Part shown: piece after piece, positions 28,394 through 36,858 of the stretch
Layout of the letters: each line of letters opens with the position of its first letter
How positions within the stretch are numbered: the first letter of the stretch is position 1
Origin: Paenibacillus wulumuqiensis
GTDB taxonomy: Bacteria; Bacillota; Bacilli; Paenibacillales; Paenibacillaceae
Direction: 5' to 3'
Assembly (NCBI RefSeq): GCF_000971965.1
Contig: NZ_KQ040792.1
Span: 496,001-560,000, forward strand
Length of the DNA stretch: 64,000 bases
Made by a program: the position numbers and the translations under genes
Notes under the pieces: model-generated
Databases searched by the model: none
Told to the model about the DNA's origin: nothing
The model's input: the letters and a program-made list of their open reading frames with translations, nothing else

Positions 28394-28430
28394 AAAACCC
28401 CGGCTATCCCAGCCAGGGGTTTCATTTTTA
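28394..28430 (+). terminator. Terminator-like hairpin downstream of the YrhK-like gene
   Basis: AAACCCCGGCT pairs with AGCCAGGGGTTT (one bulged A), followed by CATTTTTAT. It lies 140 bp after the YrhK-like stop. The remaining 28256-28568 interval shows no convincing gene. Confidence 0.65.
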
Positions 28431-28568
28431 TGGGAACGAAAAGAAGATCTTGGCAAGTGCCGTGGTTTGCCATGTTATTCGACCCTGTATACTGCGGCCT
28501 GCATTCGGCGGCAGCAGGAGTGCGCAGGACTGAAACAATCATCATCCGAATTCAGCCGCTGTGGCCGA

Positions 28569-30137
28569 TCAAGACTTGATCTGCTTCAGCGGTTCGGTTG
28601 GCGGGCCTTCGAGCACTTCGCCCGTATAGCTGAAGCGTCCGCCGTGACAAGGGCAGTCCCATGAACGTTCCGCTTCATTCCAGCCTACTTCGCAGCCCAT
28701 ATGGGTACATGTCGTATCGACCACATGCAGCTTGCCTTCCGGATCGCGGTAGGCGCCGGTACGTTTGCCATGATGCCAGATGACCGCGCCCTGGTCCGGC
28801 TCCAGGTCTTCCGCTTTGCGGCGGTTAAAGTCGAGCTTGCCGGTGACCAGCTCTTTGGCGACTGTCGCGTTATGGCTGACAGCGGTCTTGATCCGCTCCA
28901 GCAGCGGCATTTTACGGGAAGGAGAGAACAGATCGGTGTACCGGTTATCCCGGCCCATGATCAGATCGGTGATCATCATGGCCGCGAGCGTGCCCGAGGT
29001 CATCCCCCATTTGGCATAAGCGGTACCGACGAGAATATTCGGCTTGTCGCTGGTCACATAGCCGATGCATGGCATCCGGTCGAGGGAATACAGATCCTGC
29101 GCCGACCAGCGGTACGGAATATCCTTGATCCCGAGCAGCATACCGGAAAAGGTCTCCAGATCCGCATAATGCATCGTTGTCTCTTCTTCCTGGCCGGTAC
29201 GGTGTCCTTTGCCGCCGACAATAACGTACTGCTGCCCGTCAAAGGTAGCGGAGCGCAGCGAATGCTTGGGCTCATCCGCACTGAGATACATGCCGCCTTC
29301 AAAAGGCGTCTCTGCACGAATCGCCAGTGAATACGAACGCTGCGGCTGCAGCCGGGCAAAGTAAAACCCGTTCTGGTCGGTCACCGGATAATGCGAGCCG
29401 GATACGACCTTGTCACAGGTCACGCCAAATTCCTGATCCTGCACAAGCAGCCGCGGACGGTCGCCGTCTTCCACTTCCTCGATCATCGTGTCCTCATATA
29501 CCTGACCGCCCATCACCCGGAACTCCATCAACAGGAATTTCAGATACTGGAGCGGATGGAAGCGAGCCTGGCCCGGCAGGGCAATTGCACCTTTGACCCG
29601 CAGCGGGATCGGCAGCGTATCTACCCATTCTCCGGGAATACCGAGCTCGCGGTATGCATCCATTTCCTTTTCCAGATTTTTGAGTTCGTCATCGTCCGAT
29701 TCGACATAGAGATAGGCCGTCTCTTCCTGCCAGTCACAGTCGATCACGTTGTCCTTCACCAGCTGCTGCATGAACCGTTTGGCTTCTTCGGCCGCTTCAT
29801 AGTACAGAATGGCACTCTCGTTATCCACATGCTTGCGCAGATGGTCGTAGATCATGCCGTGCTGGGAAGTGACTTTGGCTGTTGTATAGCCGGTCGTGCC
29901 GTTGAGTACCTTGCCGGCATCGAACAGGGCGACCTGCTTGCCTTCCTTGGCCAGCAGATAGGCCGCCGTGATCCCGGTAATGCCGGCACCGACGACAGCA
30001 ATCTCTACATCCAGTTCTTCACGCAGCGGGGGAAAAGAAGGCAGTTCGGTCGTGGCGCGCCAGAAGGAGTAGGGATGATCCGGTAGTTCCGTTTCGGCAG
30101 CTTTGCGGGTAATGTCCTTGTTCGTATCCTCTTTCAT
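28569..30137 (-). CDS. FAD-dependent oxidoreductase with C-terminal Rieske domain
   Basis: 522 aa. A DAO-type FAD domain begins with AVVGAGITGITAAYLLAKEG (residues ~46-65). The last ~80 residues are a Rieske [2Fe-2S] domain with CTHMGCEVGW and CPCHGGRFSYTGEVLEGP, giving the two Cys and two His iron ligands. This fusion is common in Bacillus/Paenibacillus (YhfW-like); the electron acceptor and substrate are unknown. ACAGGAGGGACATA precedes the ATG. It is monocistronic. Confidence 0.9.
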   Translation of the reverse strand: MKEDTNKDITRKAAETELPDHPYSFWRATTELPSFPPLREELDVEIAVVGAGITGITAAYLLAKEGKQVALFDAGKVLNGTTGYTTAKVTSQHGMIYDHLRKHVDNESAILYYEAAEEAKRFMQQLVKDNVIDCDWQEETAYLYVESDDDELKNLEKEMDAYRELGIPGEWVDTLPIPLRVKGAIALPGQARFHPLQYLKFLLMEFRVMGGQVYEDTMIEEVEDGDRPRLLVQDQEFGVTCDKVVSGSHYPVTDQNGFYFARLQPQRSYSLAIRAETPFEGGMYLSADEPKHSLRSATFDGQQYVIVGGKGHRTGQEEETTMHYADLETFSGMLLGIKDIPYRWSAQDLYSLDRMPCIGYVTSDKPNILVGTAYAKWGMTSGTLAAMMITDLIMGRDNRYTDLFSPSRKMPLLERIKTAVSHNATVAKELVTGKLDFNRRKAEDLEPDQGAVIWHHGKRTGAYRDPEGKLHVVDTTCTHMGCEVGWNEAERSWDCPCHGGRFSYTGEVLEGPPTEPLKQIKS

Positions 30138-30237
30138 TATGTCCCTCCTGTCAGATCGTAAGCGATAGGTAACTAAGCATATCCTTTCATTACCACTGTC
30201 AGCAGGGGGTTAATCGAAGAGTGTACAAAGTATCGTC

Positions 30238-30699
30238 TTATCGCCGCAGTTCATCCAGCGTCTCCTGCCAGCGGGATAGCACGTCGTCCGGCTGATGCAG
30301 CCGAATAGTGATGCCGGAGGTCAGCTCCGCATACTTGGCCGTATCCTCGCGTACATGCTCGATCACGGCTTCGAATCGTGCCCGCGGATAGACAGCCTCC
30401 TCCAGCTCCGGCAGCGGTGTACAGGACAGCCGCAGCGCGTAGGATACTCCTTCCCAGACAAAGGTTAGCAGTGCCTTGCCGCTGCGCTGCAGATTGCCTG
30501 TCGTCGTCGTACCCTGCCAGAGAGCCAGCCGTACATGCCGCTCATCGAGCATCAGCATTTCGCCGGCACTGACCATCGCCTGATGGGGATAGCCATCTTC
30601 GCCAATCGTGAGCAGCGGCATGGCCAGATGCTGCTTGTGCTGCAGGTCCTGTCCATTCAGCAGCTGCATCAGGGAAGGGGTAAGTGTAGTATGTTCCAT
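30238..30699 (-). CDS. Pyridoxamine 5'-phosphate oxidase-like flavoprotein
   Basis: 153 aa with the split-barrel pattern of FMN-binding PPOX-like proteins: AMPLLTIGEDGYPHQAMV near the N-terminus and RLALWQGTTTTGNLQRSGKALLTF in the middle. Whether it binds FMN or F420 and what it reduces cannot be told. GGAGTGAATTACC precedes the ATG. It lies 100 bp upstream of the Rieske oxidoreductase on the same strand, so co-transcription is possible. Confidence 0.72.
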   Translation of the reverse strand: MEHTTLTPSLMQLLNGQDLQHKQHLAMPLLTIGEDGYPHQAMVSAGEMLMLDERHVRLALWQGTTTTGNLQRSGKALLTFVWEGVSYALRLSCTPLPELEEAVYPRARFEAVIEHVREDTAKYAELTSGITIRLHQPDDVLSRWQETLDELRR

Positions 30700-30883
30700 G
30701 GTAATTCACTCCATTTCTTGTTCTTGTAATTTCGCGTCTGTTATAGCATAAAGTGTCCCGCCCCGCAGCCGATATGGCATTTTGCATAGAAGCAGGTGGA
30801 ACAGGTAAAATCATAATACCCGTATGTATTGATCATACCACTGATTGCATCGTACGCATTCTTACTGGAACAGGAGTACACCC

Positions 30884-31471
30884 ATGCTGCTATTTGATAC
30901 GAGACTATGGATCATCGGAATGATCCTGATTGGCCTGATTCTGCTGATCCTGTGGCGAGTATACCGCCGCCGCGGGATCTACCTGCTGATCGCAGGCATT
31001 TTCGGCGTTTATATGTTAAATGTGATCCGGTATACGTTCTTCCCGTTCCCGATCGACCCGCAGCTGCTCACGCTGATGCGCATAGCCGGCAGCGAGCCGG
31101 GGATGGTGCGGTTCAACATAATACCGTTTCACTCCCAGTTCTATGATTCCATCCTGGACGACAAGTCCAACTATCTCAATATTCTGATGACCATCCCCTA
31201 CGGTCTGCTGCTGCCATTCCTCGTACCGGTGCAGTACCATCGGCTCCGCATGGTCTGGCTCGGACTGGGCATCGGGGTAGCCGTTGAGACGCTGCAGGGG
31301 ATACTGAATCTGCTGCTTGGCTATACGTACCGGACGGTCGATATCAACGATATTATCTTTAATTTTACCGGTGCCATGATCGGCTGGGGGCTGGTGAGTC
31401 TGCTGCTGCGGACTTCGTTTGGCCAGAAAAGCCTTGCCAGCTGGCTGCCGGATGTGTTAAAAAGGAAATAA
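30884..31471 (+). CDS. VanZ-like family membrane protein
   Basis: 195 aa with about five membrane helices. Family features are NVIRYTFFPFPID, the segment FNIIPFHSQFYDSILDDKSNYLNIL and TVDINDIIFNFTGAMIGW. VanZ proteins affect teicoplanin sensitivity, but most chromosomal homologues have no assigned role. ATG 30884 follows CAGGAGTACACCC; an in-frame ATG 39 bp upstream has no ribosome binding site. Confidence 0.88.
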   Translation: MLLFDTRLWIIGMILIGLILLILWRVYRRRGIYLLIAGIFGVYMLNVIRYTFFPFPIDPQLLTLMRIAGSEPGMVRFNIIPFHSQFYDSILDDKSNYLNILMTIPYGLLLPFLVPVQYHRLRMVWLGLGIGVAVETLQGILNLLLGYTYRTVDINDIIFNFTGAMIGWGLVSLLLRTSFGQKSLASWLPDVLKRK

Positions 31472-31476
31472 TTAAG

Positions 31477-31536
31477 AACGAATCCATGAATCCACCGCTC
31501 CCGGGAAGGAGCATGGGCTATTCCGGATTCGTTCCA
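31477..31536 (+). promoter_or_regulatory. Cruciform hairpin directly before a strong ribosome binding site
   Basis: The outer stem GAACGAATCC/GGATTCGTTC encloses an inner GCTCC/GGAGC stem. No T run follows. It ends 5 bp before AAGGAGGTGA, so it may regulate translation of the small ORF at 31556 or merely end the VanZ transcript. Confidence 0.5.
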
Positions 31537-31555
31537 ACCAAGGAGGTGAGGCAGG

Positions 31556-31720
31556 ATGTTAACATTCCCATTATTTATTACGCTGGAGCGCAGACCGCTG
31601 GGCAGCTGTAGTATTGTACATTCATTTGGCAAAGACGGGAGAAGTCTGTCCAAAAATGAATACTCGTACAATGGCGAAATGCCGCTCCTGCCTTCAGCCT
31701 CGGTCGGATTTGCAGTATAG
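31556..31720 (+). CDS. Small ORF (54 codons), possible leader peptide of the ABC-F gene
   Basis: Starts with ATG 6 nt after a near-perfect Shine-Dalgarno AAGGAGGTGA. The product begins MLTFPLFITLERRPLG and has no recognised domain. The very strong ribosome binding site is the main support. It sits in the 640-bp leader upstream of an ABC-F gene, 175 bp before an intrinsic terminator. That is the layout of ribosome-mediated attenuation known for several antibiotic-responsive ABC-F genes. It could equally be a chance ORF. Confidence 0.4.
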   Translation: MLTFPLFITLERRPLGSCSIVHSFGKDGRSLSKNEYSYNGEMPLLPSASVGFAV

Positions 31721-31895
31721 CGGATCAGGAACCGTACAGAATTGGTATGCAGAACCACACTTCGGTGTCTCCCTGCATCTATTTCCTGTACGTCTTCCGA
31801 TCCGGTCTATATCGTATCTCTGAGATCCGCCGGCGCATGAAGCGTCTGCACTCGGAGACTCCTCTGTTCATCAGGGGACTTGACTCACAGAGTAC

Positions 31896-31925
31896 AGCCG
31901 CAGGGACATTTCCCTGCGGCTTTTT
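31896..31925 (+). terminator. Intrinsic terminator in the ABC-F leader
   Basis: A perfect 11-bp stem AGCCGCAGGGA/TCCCTGCGGCT with loop CATT and trailing TTTT. It lies 190 bp upstream of the ABC-F start and is either the end of an upstream transcript or an attenuator. Confidence 0.85.
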
Positions 31926-32112
31926 CGTGTACCCATTGATCTGTGACAGGCTCACAGCGGCAGGTACAGGCGAAATTCCGGTGATCCCGCCGGGCTGACA
32001 GGCAGCAGCGCATTTCCCCTCAAAAAAATACAAACAGCTGCACAGTGAACAGAGACGGCGCATTCCGTTATCTCGGTCTCTTCGCTGCAGCCTGTAGAGG
32101 AGAATATATAAT

Positions 32113-33735
32113 ATGTCTATCATGATCGCCTGTCAGCAGGTTCAACAATATTACGGAGCCGAGCAGGTTCTGTCCAGTGTCACTCTCGAAATCCACAGCG
32201 GCCGCAAAATCGGCCTGATCGGCCTTAATGGCGCCGGCAAAACGACCCTGTTCCGGATGCTGTCCGGACTGGAGCGCCCTTATCAGGGCAGCCTTCATAT
32301 CCAGAAAGGCGCCCGTATCGGCTATCTGGCCCAGGTACCCGAATATACCGGGGACACGACCATCCTGGATGTACTGCGCGGCAGCTTCCGGGAGCTATTG
32401 GATCTGCAGCAGCATATGGAGCAGCTCACCGTACAGATGGGAGACAGCAGCCTGTCCGCCCCGCAGCTGGAGAGAGTGCTCAAGCAATATGGCGAAGCGC
32501 TGGATCGATTCGAGCAGGAGGGAGGCTATGAGATGTCCGCCCGTATCGATGCCGTATCGAATGGCCTCGGCATCAGCCCGGAGCGCCACCAGGAGCGCTT
32601 CCATGCCCTATCCGGCGGAGAGAAGACCAAAGTCTGTCTGGCAGCACTGCTGCTCACCCGTCCGGAGATTCTGCTGCTGGATGAGCCGACGAATCATCTC
32701 GATATGGACGCCGTCGTCTGGCTGGAGCAGTTTATCACCGGCTCGTCTGCTACGGTAGTCATTATCTCCCACGACCGTTATTTCCTGGACAAAGTCGTGC
32801 AGGAGATCATCGAGCTGGAGGACGGTGAAGCGACCAGTTACCCGATGAACTACTCCGCCTACCGGGAGGAGAAGCAGCGGCGGCTCGTCCGCCAATTCGA
32901 AGATTATCAGGACCAGCAAAAGGAAATCAAACGCATCCAGGAATCGATCAAGCGCCTGATCGAATGGGGCAACCGCTCCAATCCACCCAGTCCCGCCTTC
33001 CACCGCCGGGCCGCTTCCATGCAAAAAGCGCTCGACCGTATGCAAAAGGTCAAGCGCCCGGTCATGGATCGCGCCCAGATGGAGTTGGACTTGCGCCAGC
33101 GCGAACGTTCCGGCGAACGTGTACTAGTGCTGGATCAGGTATGGAAAGCATACGGAGACCGAATCCTGCTGCAGGAAGCATCGGCACTGCTGCGCTATGG
33201 CGAGAACGCCGCGATCATCGGCGGTAACGGAGCAGGCAAGACCACCCTGCTGCGTATGATCCTCGGCCAGGAAGAACCCGATGCCGGCAGCCTGACTCTC
33301 GGTTCCCGCACAGATGTCGGCTACCTTGCCCAGGAAGCAGCTCCGCCGGACAGAGGCGAGACCGTACTGGAATGGTTCAAGCTGGAAGCGAGGATGGAAG
33401 AAGGCCAGGCCCGTGGTCAACTGGCGAAGTTTTTATTTTATGGACCCGATGTATTCAAGAAAGTCTCCGGACTGTCCGGCGGTGAATGGAGCCGCCTGCG
33501 TCTGGCGATCCTGATGCACCAGCGTCCCAATCTGCTGATCCTGGACGAACCGACGAACCATCTGGATATTTCCTCAAGGGAAGCGTTGGAAGAAGCGTTG
33601 GAAGAGTTTCCAGGGACGATATTGACGGTGTCGCATGATCGGTATTTTATTAACCGGATTGCGGGACAGATCTGGAGTCTGGAAGATGGGGAATTGAAGG
33701 TGACGTTGGGGAATTATGAGGATTATAAAAAATAA
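32113..33735 (+). CDS. ABC-F family ATPase (ribosome-associated)
   Basis: 540 aa with two nucleotide-binding domains and no membrane helices. The first has GLNGAGKTT, signature LSGGEKTK and LLLDEPTNHLD; the second has GGNGAGKTT, LSGGEWSRLRLA and LILDEPTNHLD. A charged linker of about 80 residues between them (REEKQRRLVRQFEDYQDQQ) corresponds to the P-site tRNA interaction motif. ABC-F proteins act at the ribosomal E-site; some give resistance to macrolides, lincosamides, streptogramins or pleuromutilins. Whether this one is a resistance factor or a housekeeping type is not decidable. GAGGAGA precedes the ATG by 10 nt. Confidence 0.92.
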   Translation: MSIMIACQQVQQYYGAEQVLSSVTLEIHSGRKIGLIGLNGAGKTTLFRMLSGLERPYQGSLHIQKGARIGYLAQVPEYTGDTTILDVLRGSFRELLDLQQHMEQLTVQMGDSSLSAPQLERVLKQYGEALDRFEQEGGYEMSARIDAVSNGLGISPERHQERFHALSGGEKTKVCLAALLLTRPEILLLDEPTNHLDMDAVVWLEQFITGSSATVVIISHDRYFLDKVVQEIIELEDGEATSYPMNYSAYREEKQRRLVRQFEDYQDQQKEIKRIQESIKRLIEWGNRSNPPSPAFHRRAASMQKALDRMQKVKRPVMDRAQMELDLRQRERSGERVLVLDQVWKAYGDRILLQEASALLRYGENAAIIGGNGAGKTTLLRMILGQEEPDAGSLTLGSRTDVGYLAQEAAPPDRGETVLEWFKLEARMEEGQARGQLAKFLFYGPDVFKKVSGLSGGEWSRLRLAILMHQRPNLLILDEPTNHLDISSREALEEALEEFPGTILTVSHDRYFINRIAGQIWSLEDGELKVTLGNYEDYKK

Positions 33736-33743
33736 ATAATTAC

Positions 33744-33790
33744 AAAAAAACAAAGTCCTTTAAAAGTTATTTAAAGGACTTTGTTTTTTT
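33744..33790. terminator. Strong bidirectional terminator
   Basis: A 21-bp stem AAAAAAACAAAGTCC... / ...GGACTTTGTTTTTTT with a 5-nt loop, flanked by A and T runs. It separates the ABC-F gene (+) from the receptor/peptide unit (-). The pro-peptide stop codon touches its right edge. Confidence 0.93.
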
Positions 33791-33908
33791 AAAATCCCAT
33801 ACCATGGTCAGTAGTATTTATCTCTGAGTTCATATTGGTAAGAGGAGAAACAGGTAAAATGCTAATTAGACCTAAAAAAAGAATAAACGAAATTGTTAAT
33901 CTTTTCAT
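33789..33908 (-). CDS. Secreted quorum-sensing pro-peptide (Phr/AloP-like)
   Basis: 39 aa. A basic start (MKRLTIS) is followed by a hydrophobic stretch FILFLGLISILPVSP like a Sec signal, then a polar tail TNMNSEINTTDHGMGF. The ATG overlaps the last 47 bp of the receptor gene in another frame and is preceded by GAAAGGAGTGGG, a good ribosome binding site. This is the exact arrangement of Phr/PapR/AloP pro-peptides with their RRNPP receptors. The mature signal would be a short C-terminal fragment, probably within NTTDHGMGF, re-imported through Opp (inference). Confidence 0.82.
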   Translation of the reverse strand: MKRLTISFILFLGLISILPVSPLTNMNSEINTTDHGMGF

Positions 33909-35274
33909 CTGAGCCCACTCCTTTCAACAAATTCTCATATTCAGCTAATTGTTCGGAAGTTGCCATAGACTTTATTTGTTGCATTAATGCTATAATATCT
34001 AATATTTTATTTTTATTATATATTTTAATTGATAGCTTTAAGCTTTCAATTAAATTACTAATACCTTCATTGTTAGATTGTTTTCTTAAATTATAAATGG
34101 CAAGTTGATAATGTAAGTTAATGTAACGACTTATAAGACTAATTTTGCTTTGTGATTTGCTGTGTACAACATTATTTTTAATAACATTGGAAAATTTAGA
34201 TAATATTTCATCTACATCAAATTCGTATTCATTAGCGGCTTTTAAAACATTAGATATCGCAGGAAGAATCTCCTCAGGATGATTTTCTAAAAATTCTATA
34301 TACTGAGGTAGAACATTAGTATTCCCCATCATTACGTCCATAAGATACATATTAGCTGTTGCAAAGTAAGTAAGCTTATGAACCTCTTTTTCGCCATCCT
34401 CATCCAAACCTTTAAACCAACTTAAATCCATATATTGAAGAATGTATTTTTTGGCTTCTTCATAATGGCCTTTATGTTCTAGAGCTACACCTTTAATAAG
34501 CGAAGATTGACCATAATAAAAAACTAAAGGTCTTTCAGTTTTTATAGGTAAGTAACAAGTGTCATTATCTATTTTTTTTGACTCAATAGTATAAACCATT
34601 GTAACTAAATTAGATAATTCATCTGCATACCTCTCTACAGTATCCCAATTCTGTAATAGATAATAAATATTAGCGAGATAAAATAATCCATCTAACATAA
34701 AATGTTCAGGGAGGCGATCTCGGAATGGTTCAAAACGTACTGCTGCTCTGAAAGTTTCCTCGGTATTTTCCCCAATAGATGCTCTAAATACACGGTAGTG
34801 GGCAATCGCCAGTCTCTCTGAATGCTGATGCTTCTCATTCTCGATAACGCATTCATAAAAAGGCAGAGATTCTTTCACTTTGCCTTCTTCATACAGCTCC
34901 TCAGCCAAACCAAATACAGAAACCGTATTCGACAGATCCTCCATCAAGCGATCCAATACCGCCTGAATGCAGTCATATCTTCCAATCTCTGTACACCTTA
35001 ATAAAAATGCTTTAATCCGCCGCCAGTCAGCCTTTTCGTTGATAAAGCATTCATCCACATAATACTCATACATCCAGCCTTCCGGGTGGCCCAGTGCTTC
35101 GGCCATCAGATCCAGTTGGCGGATGGAAATCGATTTGGGCGGATTACCATTCAAAATGCCGCTGATGATACCGCGGTTAATTCCAGCCAGCTTACCAAAA
35201 CTGCTGAGTGAATGGCCTTTTTGTCGAATACCTTTTTCAATCTCAAGTCGTATGGTTGTGGTGTTGGTAATCAT
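33862..35274 (-). CDS. RRNPP-type peptide receptor 1 (HTH + TPR, AloR-like)
   Basis: A 470-aa cytoplasmic receptor. The N-terminal helix-turn-helix reads SLSSFGKLAGINRGIISGIL (residues ~22-41) and is followed by helical TPR-like repeats to the end. It is paralogous to the four genes upstream. Conserved blocks are ISIRQLDLMAEALGHPEGW, SERLAIAHYRVFRASIGEN, PLVFYYGQSSLIKG and DLSWFKGLDEDGEKEVHK. The gene is visibly AT-rich from 33862 to about 34720 (C-terminal part) but matches its paralogues in composition from there to the start. The ATG at 35274 follows AAAGGGG. A pro-peptide gene overlaps its 3' end, making this the complete receptor-signal pair of the array. Confidence 0.85.
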   Translation of the reverse strand: MITNTTTIRLEIEKGIRQKGHSLSSFGKLAGINRGIISGILNGNPPKSISIRQLDLMAEALGHPEGWMYEYYVDECFINEKADWRRIKAFLLRCTEIGRYDCIQAVLDRLMEDLSNTVSVFGLAEELYEEGKVKESLPFYECVIENEKHQHSERLAIAHYRVFRASIGENTEETFRAAVRFEPFRDRLPEHFMLDGLFYLANIYYLLQNWDTVERYADELSNLVTMVYTIESKKIDNDTCYLPIKTERPLVFYYGQSSLIKGVALEHKGHYEEAKKYILQYMDLSWFKGLDEDGEKEVHKLTYFATANMYLMDVMMGNTNVLPQYIEFLENHPEEILPAISNVLKAANEYEFDVDEILSKFSNVIKNNVVHSKSQSKISLISRYINLHYQLAIYNLRKQSNNEGISNLIESLKLSIKIYNKNKILDIIALMQQIKSMATSEQLAEYENLLKGVGSDEKINNFVYSFFRSN

Positions 35275-35351
35275 AACCGAACACACCCCTTTGTTCCGAA
35301 AGTTTCCCGTTTGTTGCGCCCCAGTAAACCCATGATCTTCAAATTTATTAC

Positions 35352-35381
35352 ATTATATATTAGGGTTTGAACTGCGGTCAA
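35352..35381 (-). promoter_or_regulatory. SigA promoter of receptor 1 and its peptide
   Basis: Reading the minus strand: TTGACC (35381-35376), 18-bp spacer, TATAAT (35357-35352). It lies 70-110 bp before the receptor 1 start, behind the receptor 2 terminator, so the receptor 1-peptide pair is its own transcription unit. Confidence 0.7.
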
Positions 35382-35423
35382 TTACTTTTAATGGATTGAG
35401 CCAAATTTAGGTATCATAAATAG

Positions 35424-35455
35424 AAAGCTGTCTTATCGCGGAGGATAGACAGCTC
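35424..35455 (-). terminator. Intrinsic terminator after receptor 2
   Basis: AGCTGTC(T)-ATC stems with GAT-AAGACAGCT and a GC-rich loop, followed by TTTCTA on the minus strand, 13 bp after the receptor 2 stop. Confidence 0.78.
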
Positions 35456-35467
35456 TCATCAAAGTGG

Positions 35468-36817
35468 TTATTTGGTTTCCATTTTAGGAATCGTCCGCAG
35501 CTTGTGCAGCAGTGCCAGACAATCGACCATTCTGGAGTTATTGAAGTTCTCGATTGTCGTCTCCATCGCCGATAAAATGACATCCAGCTGCTCCAAAGGC
35601 TTGCTGCGATTCAGGTGATACAAAGCCAGCTGGTAGTAGATGCGCACGTGACGATTCAGGTCAGCCTGTGCCGAATAGGATCGCCGCATATTGATATTTT
35701 CCAGCATATCTGCCGGAAAGATCACATCGTCATAACGTGCCAGTACGTAGTCGATATCCCAGTCATGGATATTGCTTGCTTTTAGCAGGATGAATAGACT
35801 GGGAAGAATCTCAAGAGGATGTTCTTCCATAAGCTGCAGATACTGGGGCAGAGCTTGCTCATTGCCCTGCAGCAGTTCCAGATTATACTCATTGAATTTG
35901 GCATACATACTGAATTTTTGGACTTCTTTTTTGCCTGCTTCGTCCAACCCGCGGAACCAGCTCAGGTCCCTGAACGGTTCCAGGTATTCTTTGGCTTCTT
36001 CATATTTTCCTTCGAGTTCAAGTGTACAAAAACGCAGTAAATAACTTTGTCCATAATACACGACGAGAGGACGAAGCAATAAGGAAATCACTTCTGTTTC
36101 AGTAGGAGGCTGCTGACCATAGCATCTATCGTAAATGGAAGACGATATTTGATTCAGCTCAACGGACAGCCGTTTGACACGCTCCCAATCCTCCAGTATA
36201 TACGAGTGGAAAGCCAGCTTGAGCAGTGAATCCAGCTTCAGGTGATCAGGCAGTTTGGAATAGTAGGGCTCAAAGCTAAGGGCAGCCCGATAATTTTTCT
36301 CCAGATCGAGTCCAATTTCCATCATAAATATACGATAATGACTGATTGCGAGTTTCTCAGAATGATGATCTTTTTCATACTGAATAACCGCTTCATACAG
36401 GTAGCGTACAGCCGGATAATCCGCTTCCTGCACAAGCTCCTCAGCCAGATCAAAAATATGCTGGAGCTGTCCCGGAATAGGAGCCAGACGTTCCAGCAGA
36501 GAATGAATATTATCCAGTCTGTTCAACTGGATGCAGCGGATCAGGAAGGGTCTAAGTTTGCGCCAATTCAGCTTGTTTTCAGCTGAAAAGTATTCTTTGA
36601 GAAACTCATCATATAACCAGCCGGGAGGCTTGTGCAGTGCTTGGGTCATCTGGTCGAGCTGCTGAATCGACATGGATTTGGGTGATTGGTCGCTTAGCGT
36701 AGCACTGAGCACACCTCTGTTGATTCCGGAAGCATTGCTGAATTGGCTGAGAGAAGAGAAGCCTTGTTGCCGAATTTCCTGTTCCAGTATAGAAGTCAGA
36801 CGGTAAGACGGTTGCAC
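35468..36817 (-). CDS. RRNPP-type peptide receptor 2 (HTH + TPR, AloR-like)
   Basis: 449 aa, a paralogue of receptor 1. HTH: SLSQFSNASGINRGVLSATL near the N-terminus, then SMSIQQLDQMTQALHKPPGW and TPR-like helices with SEKLAISHYRIF, PLVVYYGQSYLLRF and DLSWFRGLDEAGKKEVQK. GTG 36817 is chosen because GAGGTGA lies 5 nt upstream; the GTG at 36826 overlaps that site. No signal-peptide-like small ORF follows it, and a terminator lies 13 bp after the stop. It is therefore an apparent orphan receptor, probably co-transcribed with receptor 3 (41-bp gap). Confidence 0.82.
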   Translation of the reverse strand: MQPSYRLTSILEQEIRQQGFSSLSQFSNASGINRGVLSATLSDQSPKSMSIQQLDQMTQALHKPPGWLYDEFLKEYFSAENKLNWRKLRPFLIRCIQLNRLDNIHSLLERLAPIPGQLQHIFDLAEELVQEADYPAVRYLYEAVIQYEKDHHSEKLAISHYRIFMMEIGLDLEKNYRAALSFEPYYSKLPDHLKLDSLLKLAFHSYILEDWERVKRLSVELNQISSSIYDRCYGQQPPTETEVISLLLRPLVVYYGQSYLLRFCTLELEGKYEEAKEYLEPFRDLSWFRGLDEAGKKEVQKFSMYAKFNEYNLELLQGNEQALPQYLQLMEEHPLEILPSLFILLKASNIHDWDIDYVLARYDDVIFPADMLENINMRRSYSAQADLNRHVRIYYQLALYHLNRSKPLEQLDVILSAMETTIENFNNSRMVDCLALLHKLRTIPKMETK

Positions 36818-36858
36818 AGGTATCACCTCAATAGGCTGGTTTTACATATTGTGGCCAA

